Shown one piece after another: positions 34,807 through 44,080 of a stretch of DNA of 64,000 nucleotides. The notes beneath the pieces are model-generated. The model saw nothing but the letters and a program-made list of their open reading frames with translations, was not told the DNA's origin and made no database searches. How positions within the stretch are numbered: the first letter of the stretch is position 1; the number at the start of each line of letters is the position of its first letter. A program made the position numbers and the translations under genes. The stretch is taken from the NCBI GenBank assembly GCA_045534575.1, contig JAZSJZ010000013.1, forward strand, positions 1-64,000. Reading direction: 5' to 3'. The stretch is from UBA4636 sp045534575 (GTDB taxonomy: Bacteria; Bacillota; Clostridia; Christensenellales; Borkfalkiaceae).

Positions 34807-35157
34807 ATGGAAAATTGTTTGTTTTGTAAATTTGTATCTGGAGAGCTTGAAACTACTAAACTTTTTGAAAATGAAGATTTTATCGTGATTAGAGATATCA
34901 ATCCGCAAGCAAAAAATCACTATCTTGCAATACCAAAAACTCACTATAGGCTTTTAGCCGATATGACAGCGGAAGAGGCTCAAACGCTTGGCAGAATTTT
35001 TGCAACAATTCCAACGCTTGGAAAAATTTTAGGGCTTGAAAATGGGTTTAGAGTTGTAATAAATCAAGGCGACGACGCTTGCCAATCAGTTCCGCACGTG
35101 CATATTCACCTTTTGGGTGGTGAAAAGTTAGGCGAAAACGCTAACGGGAAAAGATAA
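34807..35157 (+). CDS. HIT family nucleotide-binding protein
   Basis: Histidine-triad (HINT-type) purine nucleoside phosphoramidase, 116 aa. CLFCKFVSGELETTKLFEN opens the protein and the active-site triad is HVHIHLLGG near residue 98. The physiological substrate is not known. It lies 13 bases behind mtaB, the usual Clostridial order mtaB-hit-rpsU. Confidence 0.94.
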   Translation: MENCLFCKFVSGELETTKLFENEDFIVIRDINPQAKNHYLAIPKTHYRLLADMTAEEAQTLGRIFATIPTLGKILGLENGFRVVINQGDDACQSVPHVHIHLLGGEKLGENANGKR

Positions 35158-35190
35158 TTGTCAAAATTTTGAAAAACGAAAAAATTATGC

Positions 35191-35219
35191 TTGACAAGGG
35201 CAAAATTGTTTAGTATAAT
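35191..35219 (+). promoter_or_regulatory. SigmaA promoter of rpsU
   Basis: TTGACA (35191-35196), 17 bases, TATAAT (35214-35219): perfect consensus. Confidence 0.95.
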
Positions 35220-35263
35220 CGTGTTACTTTTTATCAAATGCCACGGGCAAAGGAGGGGTGAAA

Positions 35264-35443
35264 ATGTCTACAATTAGAGTTGGTGAAAACGAATCTTTAG
35301 ATAACGCTCTCCGCCGTTTTAAGAGAAAATGTTCTCGTGATGGCATTATCGGCGATCTCCGTCGTAAAGAATTTTACGAAAAGCCTGCTGTAAGACGCAA
35401 GAAAAAAGCTGAAGCAGCAAGAAAGAGAAATTCAAAAATGTAA
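35264..35443 (+). CDS. rpsU: 30S ribosomal protein S21
   Basis: Small basic ribosomal protein, 59 aa. STIRVGENESLDNALRRFKR and the basic tail RRKKKAEAARKRNSKM are typical. AGGAGGGG lies before the start; a GTG at 35258 is in frame, but ATG 35264 gives the usual N-terminus and spacing. It has its own strong promoter and terminator. Confidence 0.97.
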   Translation: MSTIRVGENESLDNALRRFKRKCSRDGIIGDLRRKEFYEKPAVRRKKKAEAARKRNSKM

Positions 35444-35449
35444 ATTTTT

Positions 35450-35477
35450 AGCACTCGCTTTTAGCGGGTGTTTTTTT
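35450..35477 (+). terminator. Terminator after rpsU
   Basis: GCACTCGC pairs with GCGGGTG (one G-T pair) around TTTTA, followed by seven T. Confidence 0.88.
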
Positions 35478-35537
35478 ATGCTTGCAAAAATTGTCATAAA
35501 TTGTCGAAAATAAAAAAATCTTATGCGGAGGGTATTT

Positions 35538-35930
35538 ATGCAACAAGAAAAAGACGTTAAAACTTTAGCAAAAGAAGCAAAAAAGCGGTTAAAATCAGGC
35601 TTTTGGGAAAAATATAAAGAAGAAGTTGTTGAAAAGAGTAGGCTTGCAAAGGCAAGCGGAGTTAAAACGCAAGAAGTTGTCGAGTTTTATCAATCAAAAG
35701 AGTTTCAAACGGTTACTAAAGATAAAGAAGACGAAGAAAGTTTTTACCTAAAAGTGAAAGAAATTTTAGATAAAGAAGGAGAAATGTGTTTGATATTTTC
35801 TAAACTTATCGACCATGAAATTTATGATAATTTAACTTATGACGCTAAGCAAAAATATACTTTAGAACTTGCTGAAAAATATCAAAAAGCGCTTCAGCGT
35901 TATAAAAAAGAAAAAAATCTAAAAAATTAA
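35538..35930 (+). CDS. Unknown charged helical protein
   Basis: A 130-aa protein I do not recognise. It is rich in lysine and glutamate, predicted almost wholly helical, with no membrane segment, signal peptide or cysteine cluster (a single Cys near residue 81). Two halves can be seen: a basic N-terminal half with KEAKKRLKSGFWEKYKEEVV and a C-terminal helix pair ending in KYQKALQRYKKEKNLKN. ATG 35538 follows GGAGGG. The position after rpsU is where yqeY often lies, but the sequence does not look like YqeY. Confidence 0.75.
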   Translation: MQQEKDVKTLAKEAKKRLKSGFWEKYKEEVVEKSRLAKASGVKTQEVVEFYQSKEFQTVTKDKEDEESFYLKVKEILDKEGEMCLIFSKLIDHEIYDNLTYDAKQKYTLELAEKYQKALQRYKKEKNLKN

Positions 35931-35968
35931 AAATCGCCATTTTAAATTTAAGTTTTTTGTTGAAAAAA

Positions 35969-35994
35969 TGCTATAATTATGTTAATATATTAAC
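35969..35994 (+). promoter_or_regulatory. Extended -10 promoter of pcrA with a palindrome at the start point
   Basis: TGCTATAAT (35969-35977) is an extended -10 box. Four bases later GTTAATATATTAAC (35981-35994) is a perfect 14-bp palindrome covering the expected transcription start, a possible operator. Confidence 0.6.
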
Positions 35995-36006
35995 TAAGGT
36001 ATTATT

Positions 36007-38208
36007 ATGGATTTTTTATCGACTTTAAACAACGAACAATTAGTTGCCGTTAAAGAAACTGAAGGCCCCGTTTTAGTCATTGCGGGCGCGGGAAGTGGTA
36101 AAACTAGGGTTTTAACTAGCCGAATTGCCTATTTGATTATGGAAAAGGGCGTTAAGCCGTCAAATATTTTGGCAATAACGTTTACCAACAAAGCCGCAAA
36201 CGAAATGAAAGAGAGGGTGATTAACCTTGTTGGCGAAAGCGCAAATTCTATGTGGATATCAACTATCCACAGTATGTGCTTGCGCATTTTGAGAAATTCG
36301 GTTGGACGGCTTGACGGCTACGATAAAAATTTCAGCGTTTATAGCGAAGTTGATAAAGAGCGAGTTTTAAAAAGAATTATAACCGAGTTAAATCTTGATA
36401 GCGATTCTCTCTTAAAAGACGCTAAAAACGAAATTTCTATTGCAAAAAACAACGATATTTCGCCAGAAAGGTTTGAAATTGAAAGTTTTGCGGGGGCGAA
36501 CGCTAACTCTATTGCTAAAATTTATAAATTGTATGAAGAAACTTTGAAAAAATCTAACGCAATGGATTTTGACGACCTTTTGGTTAAAACTTTGCACCTT
36601 TTTGAAGAGGACGCTGAAGTTTTGGATTATTACGCAAATAAGTTTGAATACATACACATTGACGAATTTCAGGACACTAACCATATTCAATACCGCATAG
36701 CAAAGTTACTTGCAAGCGTTCATAACAACATTTTCGTGGTTGGCGATGACGATCAATCAATTTATGGTTGGCGAGGTGCGGAAATTAAGAATATTCTAGG
36801 TTTTAGCAAAGATTTTAAGGGCGCTAAAGTTTACAAACTTGAACAAAACTACCGCTCGTCAAAAAAGATTTTAGACCTTGCGAACACAATTATTGCAAAC
36901 AATTCGGTTCGTAGCAAAAAAGTTTTATGGACGGAAAATAACGACGGCGTAAAAATCGAAACCTATATTGCAAACGACGAAGTTAACGAAGCAAGTTACG
37001 TTGCCGCACAGATTAAAAACTTAGTTGCTCGTGGTGCAAAATATAGTGATTTTGCTGTTTTAATGCGATTGAACGCTCTATCTCGCTCGTTCGAACAAGA
37101 ATTTTTAAAATACGCTATTCCTTACAAGGTTTTCGGCGGTTTTAAGTTCTTCGAGCGAAAAGAAATTAAGGATTTAACGGCTTATTTAAAACTTTTAATA
37201 AACCCTTTAGATGATGAAGCGGTTTTAAGAGTTATCAACACGCCAAAACGTGGTATAGGCGAAAAGACGATTGTCGAACTTATGGATTATGCTAAGCGAA
37301 CGGGCTTATCTATTTTTGACGCCGTTTGCGACGTTGATTTGTTGAATTTATCGGCTGGAGCGAAGTCTAAACTCGATTCGTTTAGAAGGTTGATTTCGTA
37401 TCTTATGATGCAAAGGGACAGCTTATCTTTGATAGAACTCGTTGAAAAGGTTATCTACGAAACGGGTTTTATGAGTCAATTTGAAACAAATTCCGAAGAA
37501 AACATTTCAAGAAGGCTAAATATTGACGAATATAAAAATTCAGTGGTTGAGTTTATGTCCTTGAATAAAGACGCTACTTTAGTTGAGTTTTTATCTTCAA
37601 TAACTCTATCGAGCGATATTGACGAGGCTGACGCATCTAACTACGTTGCTATTGCAACAATCCACTCGGTGAAAGGGCTTGAATTTGATAAAGTTTTCAT
37701 AATCGGGCTTGACGAAACCATTTTTCCTATCTCTAGAGCGGTTGGCTCGCCTGCGGAAATGGAAGAAGAAAGAAGGCTTATGTACGTTGCCATAACTAGG
37801 GCAAAATCACGGCTTTACGTAACTAGAGCAAGGTCGAGATTTATTTACGGCGAGAGAAGTTTTACTTCTCAATCCCGCTTTATAACCGAACTATCGGACA
37901 AACTTGGACTAACAAAGCCGAAACTCGTTGCAACGGACGACGGCTACTTCTACGAAGAGCCAAAGAAGGCGGAATCGGTTACGGGCAATTTTGCTAGAAC
38001 CTTTTCAAGGTCTGTTCCCAAAACTAACGCAAGCGGAAAAGATTTTTCCAAGTTTAAATGTGGAAAAAGAGTTAAACACGCGCGTTTTGGTATAGGGGTT
38101 ATCGTTTCGGTAAAGGGTGGAGATAAGCCTATTTGCGACGTTGCTTTTAAAGGGGTTGGCGTTAAAAGTTTTTCGCTTTTACTTGCGCCTATGGAAGTTA
38201 TAGATTAG
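36007..38208 (+). CDS. pcrA: ATP-dependent DNA helicase PcrA
   Basis: UvrD/Rep-type 3'-5' helicase in repair and replication-transcription conflict. 733 aa. Motifs appear in order: Q motif LNNEQLVAV, Walker A AGAGSGKTRVLTSR near residue 27, IHIDEFQDTNHIQY near 217, VVGDDDQSIYGWRGA near 245, LEQNYRSSKKI, TIHSVKGLEFDKVFIIGL near 555 and VAITRAKSRLYV near 595. A C-terminal Tudor-like domain (about 675-725) is typical of PcrA. pcrA-ligA is a conserved pair. Confidence 0.97.
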   Translation: MDFLSTLNNEQLVAVKETEGPVLVIAGAGSGKTRVLTSRIAYLIMEKGVKPSNILAITFTNKAANEMKERVINLVGESANSMWISTIHSMCLRILRNSVGRLDGYDKNFSVYSEVDKERVLKRIITELNLDSDSLLKDAKNEISIAKNNDISPERFEIESFAGANANSIAKIYKLYEETLKKSNAMDFDDLLVKTLHLFEEDAEVLDYYANKFEYIHIDEFQDTNHIQYRIAKLLASVHNNIFVVGDDDQSIYGWRGAEIKNILGFSKDFKGAKVYKLEQNYRSSKKILDLANTIIANNSVRSKKVLWTENNDGVKIETYIANDEVNEASYVAAQIKNLVARGAKYSDFAVLMRLNALSRSFEQEFLKYAIPYKVFGGFKFFERKEIKDLTAYLKLLINPLDDEAVLRVINTPKRGIGEKTIVELMDYAKRTGLSIFDAVCDVDLLNLSAGAKSKLDSFRRLISYLMMQRDSLSLIELVEKVIYETGFMSQFETNSEENISRRLNIDEYKNSVVEFMSLNKDATLVEFLSSITLSSDIDEADASNYVAIATIHSVKGLEFDKVFIIGLDETIFPISRAVGSPAEMEEERRLMYVAITRAKSRLYVTRARSRFIYGERSFTSQSRFITELSDKLGLTKPKLVATDDGYFYEEPKKAESVTGNFARTFSRSVPKTNASGKDFSKFKCGKRVKHARFGIGVIVSVKGGDKPICDVAFKGVGVKSFSLLLAPMEVID

Positions 38209-38209
38209 T

Positions 38210-40159
38210 ATGGAAAGAATGAAAGAACTTGTCAAAATTCTTAATAGATACGGCTATGAGTATTACGTTTTAGATAACCCGACCGTATCCGACGGGGAAT
38301 ATGACAAACTTTACGACGAACTTAAAACGTTAGAACAAAAAACGGGCATCGTCCTTCCCGATTCTCCAACGAAAAGGGTAGGTGGCGAGCCTATTTCGTC
38401 GTTCCAAAAACATAGGCATATTGAAAGGCTTTATAGCCTTGATAAGGCTGTTAGCGAGGAAGAACTCAAAGCGTTTGACGAAAAAATAAAAAAGGCGGGC
38501 GATTTAAACCCGACCTATACCGTTGAATATAAGTTCGACGGCTTGACCATTTGTTTAACTTATGAAAACGGCTACTTTGTTCGAGCAACCACTCGTGGAA
38601 ACGGCGAAGAAGGCGAGGACGTAACCGCGCAAGTTAGAACGATAAAAACCTTTCCGCTATCAATTGATTATAAAGGCTTGCTTGAGGTTAAAGGCGAAGC
38701 CATAATTAGACTTTCCGTTCTTAAAAAATATAATGAAACTGCCCCTGAAACCTTGAAAAATGCTCGAAACGCAGTTGCTGGTGCTATTAGGAATTTAGAC
38801 CCTAAAATCACCGAGCAAAGAAAGCCCGAAATTTATTTTTATGACGTTAATTTTATTGATTCTAACGAACTAACTTCGCAACTTGATGCCGTTGAATTTT
38901 TAAAAAAGAACGGGTTTAAGGTTTTTGATTATTTAAAAGTTTGCAATGGAATTGAAGAGGTGATTTCAGCAATATCAGGCATTGAAACGACGCGAAAAGA
39001 ACTTGACGTTTTAACCGACGGCGCCGTTGTAAAAGTCAACTCGTTCGCAACGAGGGAAGAACTTGGTAGCACCGATAAATTTCCACGCTGGGCGATTGCT
39101 TATAAGTTTAGCGCAGAAGAAGTTACAACCCGCCTCGAAAACGTTGTTTGGCAAGTGGGAAGAACGGGTAAATTAACGCCACTAGGGCTTCTTGAACCCG
39201 TTGATTTGTGTGGCGTAACCGTAAAAAAGGCAACGCTTAACAATTTTGGCGATATTTTAAGAAAAAAAGTGAAAATTCCTTGCCGTGTTTTGGTTAGAAG
39301 AAGCAATGACGTTATACCTGAAATTTTAGGTTCTACCGAACTTTTTGACGAAAGCAAAGAAGTTGAAAAGCCAACCGTTTGCGAATTTTGTGGGTCAAAT
39401 TTGGTTGAAGTAGGCGCAAATATTTTCTGCCCAAACAAAGTTTGTAAACCAAGAGTTGTTGGCGCAATTGCGCATTTTGCTTCGAAAGACGCAATGAATA
39501 TCGACGGTGTTTCTGAAATGACGGCGTCTTTATTGTTCGATGCGTTTAAAGTAACCAAATTTTCAATGCTTTATGAACTTACCAAGAACGAACTTTTGTG
39601 CTTAGAAGGTTTTAAAGATAGAAAGGCTGATAATTTTGTTAATTCAGTAGAAAAATCAAAGAAATGCTCGCTAGATAGTTTTATTTATGCGCTCGGCATT
39701 GAGGGAATTGGCAAAAAAACTGCTAAAGATTTAGCAAAGAAATTTAAAAGTCTTGACGCAATAAAAACTGCTAACTATTTTGATTTTATCGAAATGAACG
39801 AAATTGGCGAAGTTTTAGCGCAAAACATTGTTGATTATTTTGCCGATAGCGAGAATTTGGCTGAGATTGACAAACTTTTATCGCTTGGCGTTGAGCCTAA
39901 ATTTGAAAGCGAAAATCTTGGCGAAGCGTTCAAAAACCAAAAGGTTGTGTTGACGGGAACTTTAACTAATTTTAAAAGAAGCGAAGCGCAAAAAATTATT
40001 GAAGGGCACGGCGGAGAGGTTGTTTCTAGCGTTTCAAAGAACACAACGATGGTTCTAGCGGGAGAATCTGCTGGAAGTAAACTTGATAAAGCAAGAGCGC
40101 TTGGGATAAAAATTATCGACGAAAATGAGTTTTTAAATTTAATTAAATTTAATAAATAG
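38210..40159 (+). CDS. ligA: NAD-dependent DNA ligase LigA
   Basis: Seals nicks in replication and repair. 649 aa. Domain Ia at the N-terminus contains YYVLDNPTVSDGEYD. The adenylated lysine is in VEYKFDGLTICL near residue 107. The four-cysteine zinc finger is CEFCGSN with CPNKVC near 397-417, followed by helix-hairpin-helix repeats and a C-terminal BRCT domain (about 577-649). It starts two bases after pcrA. Confidence 0.97.
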   Translation: MERMKELVKILNRYGYEYYVLDNPTVSDGEYDKLYDELKTLEQKTGIVLPDSPTKRVGGEPISSFQKHRHIERLYSLDKAVSEEELKAFDEKIKKAGDLNPTYTVEYKFDGLTICLTYENGYFVRATTRGNGEEGEDVTAQVRTIKTFPLSIDYKGLLEVKGEAIIRLSVLKKYNETAPETLKNARNAVAGAIRNLDPKITEQRKPEIYFYDVNFIDSNELTSQLDAVEFLKKNGFKVFDYLKVCNGIEEVISAISGIETTRKELDVLTDGAVVKVNSFATREELGSTDKFPRWAIAYKFSAEEVTTRLENVVWQVGRTGKLTPLGLLEPVDLCGVTVKKATLNNFGDILRKKVKIPCRVLVRRSNDVIPEILGSTELFDESKEVEKPTVCEFCGSNLVEVGANIFCPNKVCKPRVVGAIAHFASKDAMNIDGVSEMTASLLFDAFKVTKFSMLYELTKNELLCLEGFKDRKADNFVNSVEKSKKCSLDSFIYALGIEGIGKKTAKDLAKKFKSLDAIKTANYFDFIEMNEIGEVLAQNIVDYFADSENLAEIDKLLSLGVEPKFESENLGEAFKNQKVVLTGTLTNFKRSEAQKIIEGHGGEVVSSVSKNTTMVLAGESAGSKLDKARALGIKIIDENEFLNLIKFNK

Positions 40160-40188
40160 TTGAAAAATTTGTTTTACTGTGATATTAT
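40160..40188 (+). promoter_or_regulatory. SigmaA promoter of the yicC-rpoZ group
   Basis: TTGAAA (40160-40165), 17 bases, TATTAT (40183-40188) with TGA just before it. Confidence 0.8.
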
Positions 40189-40210
40189 ATAGTTTAACGA
40201 GGAGAAAATT

Positions 40211-41083
40211 ATGAGAAGTATGACTGGCTACGGCAAAGCTGAATATAACGAAGCGGGAGTAAGTTTAGTTATTGAACTTAAGACCGTAAACAATCGTTAT
40301 TTAGACGTTGTTACCAAGTATCCGCGTGCGTTTATGAAGTTTGACGATTTAATGAGAAAACTAGTTGCTAAAAAACTTTCTCGTGGAAGAGTTGAACTTA
40401 TGATTAGCTTTAAAGAAACCGAAGAGGCTTCTAAACCGGTAACGGTTGATTTAACGCTTGCAAAGTCATATTACGATGCGTTTTTGAAATTAAAAGAAAC
40501 GTTCCCGGAACTTAATGGAGATTATTCTATTTCTCAACTAATGCGCCTTCCAGACGTAGTAACCCCAACTTTTGAGGACGATAGCGAAAAATATCAAGAA
40601 ATTTTAGAAAACACGCTATCTTTAGCGCTTGATAATTTAAACGCAATGAGAAAGGTTGAGGGCGAGAAGTTAAAAGTTGATTTTGAAACGAGAATTAAAA
40701 CCATTGAAGAAATAGTTGAAAATATTGAAAAACGCGCACCGCTTATCAAAGAAGAATACGCCAAGAAGTTAAAGCAAAGAATTACTGAAGCGTTAGAAAA
40801 TATTCAAATTGATGAAGTTAGGCTATTGCAAGAAGTTGCCCTTTTTGCCGATAAAAGCAATATTGACGAGGAAATTACTCGCTTAAAATCACATATTTCT
40901 CAGTTTAGAGATATTATCAAGACCGAAAATGCCGGCAAACGGCTTGACTTTTTAGTTCAAGAATTTAATAGAGAAGCAAACACTATTTGTTCTAAGTCTA
41001 ACGACGTAACTATAACTGATTTTGGCTTAAAACTAAAGTGTGAAATAGAAAAAATTAGAGAACAAATTCAAAACGTTGAATAA
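40211..41083 (+). CDS. YicC/YloC family endoribonuclease
   Basis: Family of about 290 aa, here 290; Escherichia coli YicC and Bacillus YloC have endoribonuclease activity. It begins RSMTGYGKAE, with ELKTVNNRYLDV near residue 23 and the C-terminal LDFLVQEFNREANTICSKS near 240, all signatures of the family. AGGAG precedes the ATG. In Bacillus remA and gmk follow; both are absent here and rpoZ comes next. Confidence 0.93.
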   Translation: MRSMTGYGKAEYNEAGVSLVIELKTVNNRYLDVVTKYPRAFMKFDDLMRKLVAKKLSRGRVELMISFKETEEASKPVTVDLTLAKSYYDAFLKLKETFPELNGDYSISQLMRLPDVVTPTFEDDSEKYQEILENTLSLALDNLNAMRKVEGEKLKVDFETRIKTIEEIVENIEKRAPLIKEEYAKKLKQRITEALENIQIDEVRLLQEVALFADKSNIDEEITRLKSHISQFRDIIKTENAGKRLDFLVQEFNREANTICSKSNDVTITDFGLKLKCEIEKIREQIQNVE

Positions 41084-41145
41084 AATCAACTCAAAAACTT
41101 TCTAAATTTAAAAAAATTATAGTTAACATATAGGAGATATTTATT

Positions 41146-41346
41146 ATGATGCACGAACCATCAATCGACGCATTAGCGCAAAAAACCGGCTCGAAATACG
41201 CTTTATGTATCGTGGCTTCAAAAAGGGCAAGGCAAATTCTTGATGCGGTAAAAAACAAAAACAGAGATTATCCTACCAATGAAAAGCCTTTAACGCTTGC
41301 TGCAAAAGAGATTTTTGACGGCAAAGTTACAGTAACAAAGTTTTAA
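41146..41346 (+). CDS. rpoZ: RNA polymerase omega subunit
   Basis: A 66-aa omega subunit assisting assembly of RNA polymerase. PSIDALAQKTGSKYALCIVA followed by SKRARQI is the conserved core, and the C-terminal LTLAAKEIFDGKVTV is usual for Firmicutes. Two adjacent ATG codons (41146, 41149) are possible starts behind AGGAG. A terminator follows. Confidence 0.93.
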   Translation: MMHEPSIDALAQKTGSKYALCIVASKRARQILDAVKNKNRDYPTNEKPLTLAAKEIFDGKVTVTKF

Positions 41347-41369
41347 TTTCGTATAAGTTTTTTGTAAAA

Positions 41370-41404
41370 ATATGTTCACAGCCTTTGCTATGAGCATATT
41401 TTGC
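41370..41404 (+). terminator. Terminator after rpoZ
   Basis: ATATGTTCACAGC pairs with GCTATGAGCATAT (41387-41399), with one G-T pair and one mismatch, followed by TTTTGCTTTTT. Confidence 0.75.
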
Positions 41405-41415
41405 TTTTTAGATTT

Positions 41416-43614
41416 ATGATTGCAGAAGTTATAGTTGACATCGCACATAGCGAAGTCGATAAAATTTTTGATTATAACGTTTCGCTCCCTAACGTTTATG
41501 TGGGGAGTCGTGTGGTCGTGCCGTTTGGCAGAACTACCGTTGACGGAATAGTTATAAACGTAAAAGAAACTTCTTCATATCCGCCAGAAAAACTAAAAAG
41601 CGTTTTAAGAGCCATTGACGACGAGCCAGCAATCACTTTAGAAAATTTAGCGCTATTAAGATTTATGCAGAAGAAATATCACTTAAACAGAGCAAGCGTT
41701 TTAAGGTTATTTCTTCCAACCGAAATGCGAAAGGGAAAGGTAAGAGAAAAACTCGTTACCTTCGTTAAAATTTGCGATAGTTTAACGCTTGATAAAATGC
41801 TATCAAAAATTTCTAAAAACGCAAAGTCGCAAATAGGTGCGCTTGAAAAACTTTATAACGTAAAAACTTGCAAAATCGCTGAACTTAAGAAAGATTTTTC
41901 AAATGATTCCGTTAATAAACTTATCGAAAAAGGCTTTTTTGAAACGTATGAAATTAGAGTAAACAGAGCGCCGTATTCCTCGCTTGAATCACGCTCGAAA
42001 AAGGTTGAGTTTACGTCGTTTCAGCAAAACGCAATTAACTCTATAACTTCAACCCAAAAGGAAGTTTCGCTCTTGCACGGCGTTACGGGAAGCGGAAAAA
42101 CGGTGGTTTATCTTGAACTTATAAGGCGAGCAATTAAAGAAGGTAAGTCTGCAATAATGCTTGTTCCCGAAATTTCTCTAACCCCGCAAATGCTCACTCA
42201 ACTTCGCGCCGAGTTTGGCGAAAGCGTTGCTATTTTGCACAGCGGTTTATCTAGCGGTGAGCGGTTTGACGAGTGGTGGAGAATCCGCTCAAAAGAGGCT
42301 GTTGTTGCGGTTGGGGCAAGGAGCGCAATCTTTGCGCCAGTTGAAAACGTTGGAATTATCATTATCGACGAAGAGCATGACGGAAGTTACGTCAGCGAAT
42401 CTAATCCACGCTACAACACGCACGAAATTGCTAAATTTAGAGCAAAATTTAACGGTTGCAAACTAGTTTTAGGTAGTGCAACGCCTTCGGTTGAAACATA
42501 TTCAAAGGCAAAAGAAGGCGAGTTTAATCTCGTTCAAATGCCCGAGCGAGTTAACAAAAAGCCAATGCCAGAAATGATTATTGCCGATATGCGAACGGAA
42601 ATTAGAAAGGGCAATAACTCGGCGTTTTCTTCGGCTTTAAAAGAAGAACTTATAAAATGCGTCGAAAGTGGAAATCAAGCAATGATTTTCTTAAATAGGC
42701 GTGGCTATTCGCAACACATTATCTGCCGTGAGTGCGGTTACGTTGCAAAATGCGAGAATTGCGACGTTGCTCTTAACTATCACTCAGTTGGAAACGTTTT
42801 AAAATGCCATTATTGCGGTGCGACCTATAAAATGCTATCTGCTTGCCCTGATTGCGGTGGAATACATATAAATTACGTTGGCACAGGCACTCAAAAAGTA
42901 GTTGAAGAACTCAAAAAAATTGTTCCAAACGCCAAAATTTTGCGTATGGATAACGACACTACTCAAACCAAAGAAGGGCATTACAAGATTTTGAGCGAGT
43001 TTTCTGCGCATAAAGCCGATATTTTAGTCGGCACGCAAATGATTGCAAAGGGGCACGATTTCCCGTCCGTTACGCTCGTTGGAATTTTAGATGCCGATAT
43101 GAGTTTGTTTTTCTCCGATTATAGAAGTGGAGAGAGAACTTTCCAACTAATAACGCAAGTTGCAGGAAGAAGCGGAAGGGCGGATGATAAAGGCGTTGTC
43201 GTTTTGCAAACGTATTGCCCGGATAACCCGATTTTGCGCTATGCGATAAACTACGACTACGAAGGCTTTTTTATTCGTGAAAAAACGCTTAGAAAAACTA
43301 CTATGTATCCGCCGTATTCAACTATCGTAAGGGTTATGATAGAAGGTGAGGACGAGGAAAAAACGCTTGACGTTTTTAGGCAAGTTTTCGAAGCGTTAGA
43401 CAAAGTTTACGTTGAAAACAAAGATAATTTCTTGTTTTTTAATAAAATGAAATCGCCGATAAAAAGGCTTAAAAACAAGTTTAGATATCAAGTTTTGATG
43501 AGAATTAAGGCTCAAAATGATGATATTATCAATTTAATTTACGAAAATTCATTAAGATATAAGGACTCAAAAGTCTTGGTTTACGTAGAAATTAACCCAA
43601 GTTCTTTGAGTTAG
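41416..43614 (+). CDS. priA: Primosomal protein N' (replication restart helicase PriA)
   Basis: Reloads the replication machinery at stalled forks. 732 aa. N-terminal 3'-OH-binding domain, Walker A GVTGSGKTVVYLEL near residue 219, DEAH-type box IIDEEHDGSYV near 314, and the zinc-binding insert with four CxxC pairs (CRECGYVAKCENCD to CPDCGG) near 432-478. Start at ATG 41416 (MIAEVIVDIAHSEVD); an upstream TTG at 41401 lies at the terminator edge. In Bacillus coaBC lies between rpoZ and priA; it is missing here. Confidence 0.96.
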   Translation: MIAEVIVDIAHSEVDKIFDYNVSLPNVYVGSRVVVPFGRTTVDGIVINVKETSSYPPEKLKSVLRAIDDEPAITLENLALLRFMQKKYHLNRASVLRLFLPTEMRKGKVREKLVTFVKICDSLTLDKMLSKISKNAKSQIGALEKLYNVKTCKIAELKKDFSNDSVNKLIEKGFFETYEIRVNRAPYSSLESRSKKVEFTSFQQNAINSITSTQKEVSLLHGVTGSGKTVVYLELIRRAIKEGKSAIMLVPEISLTPQMLTQLRAEFGESVAILHSGLSSGERFDEWWRIRSKEAVVAVGARSAIFAPVENVGIIIIDEEHDGSYVSESNPRYNTHEIAKFRAKFNGCKLVLGSATPSVETYSKAKEGEFNLVQMPERVNKKPMPEMIIADMRTEIRKGNNSAFSSALKEELIKCVESGNQAMIFLNRRGYSQHIICRECGYVAKCENCDVALNYHSVGNVLKCHYCGATYKMLSACPDCGGIHINYVGTGTQKVVEELKKIVPNAKILRMDNDTTQTKEGHYKILSEFSAHKADILVGTQMIAKGHDFPSVTLVGILDADMSLFFSDYRSGERTFQLITQVAGRSGRADDKGVVVLQTYCPDNPILRYAINYDYEGFFIREKTLRKTTMYPPYSTIVRVMIEGEDEEKTLDVFRQVFEALDKVYVENKDNFLFFNKMKSPIKRLKNKFRYQVLMRIKAQNDDIINLIYENSLRYKDSKVLVYVEINPSSLS

Positions 43615-43621
43615 GTGAAAT

Positions 43622-44080
43622 ATGGCAATTAGAAAAATAGTTCAAATCGGCGATGAGGTTTTGAGAAAAAAATCTTTTCCCGTAACCGATTTTGGTCCTA
43701 AAACAATTCAACTTCTCGACGATATGAAAGATACCGTTATCAAAGCCGACGGAGCGGGGCTTGCTGCCGTTCAAGTTGGCGTTTTGAGGCGCATTTTCGT
43801 TGTTAGGGTAGAAGAGGGTTATTTTGAATTTATCAACCCTAGAATTTTAAAAACATCGGGTAGCCAAATTAGCGCTGAAGGCTGTTTATCTGTTCCAAAT
43901 AAAAGCGGAAACGTTGATAGACCGCAAAAAGTTGTTATCGAAGCGCAAAACAGAAAGGGCGAGTTTTTCAAAATCACCGCTTATGATTTTTTTGCTAAGG
44001 CAATTTGCCACGAATATGACCATTTAGACGGAATTTTATATATCGACAAGGCAACCGATATTGCGGAGGATAATCAATGA
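43622..44080 (+). CDS. def: Peptide deformylase
   Basis: Removes the formyl group from nascent protein N-termini. 152 aa. The three motifs are GAGLAAVQVG near residue 42, EGCLSVP near 87 (metal Cys) and CHEYDHLDG near 128 (HExxH with metal histidines and catalytic Glu). The start lies seven bases after priA, and its end overlaps fmt by 4 bases. Confidence 0.97.
   Translation: MAIRKIVQIGDEVLRKKSFPVTDFGPKTIQLLDDMKDTVIKADGAGLAAVQVGVLRRIFVVRVEEGYFEFINPRILKTSGSQISAEGCLSVPNKSGNVDRPQKVVIEAQNRKGEFFKITAYDFFAKAICHEYDHLDGILYIDKATDIAEDNQ

Noticed and set aside
35538..35930. YqeY (GatB-like) annotation
   Set aside because: Gene position would fit, but the typical YqeY N-terminus and motifs are absent.
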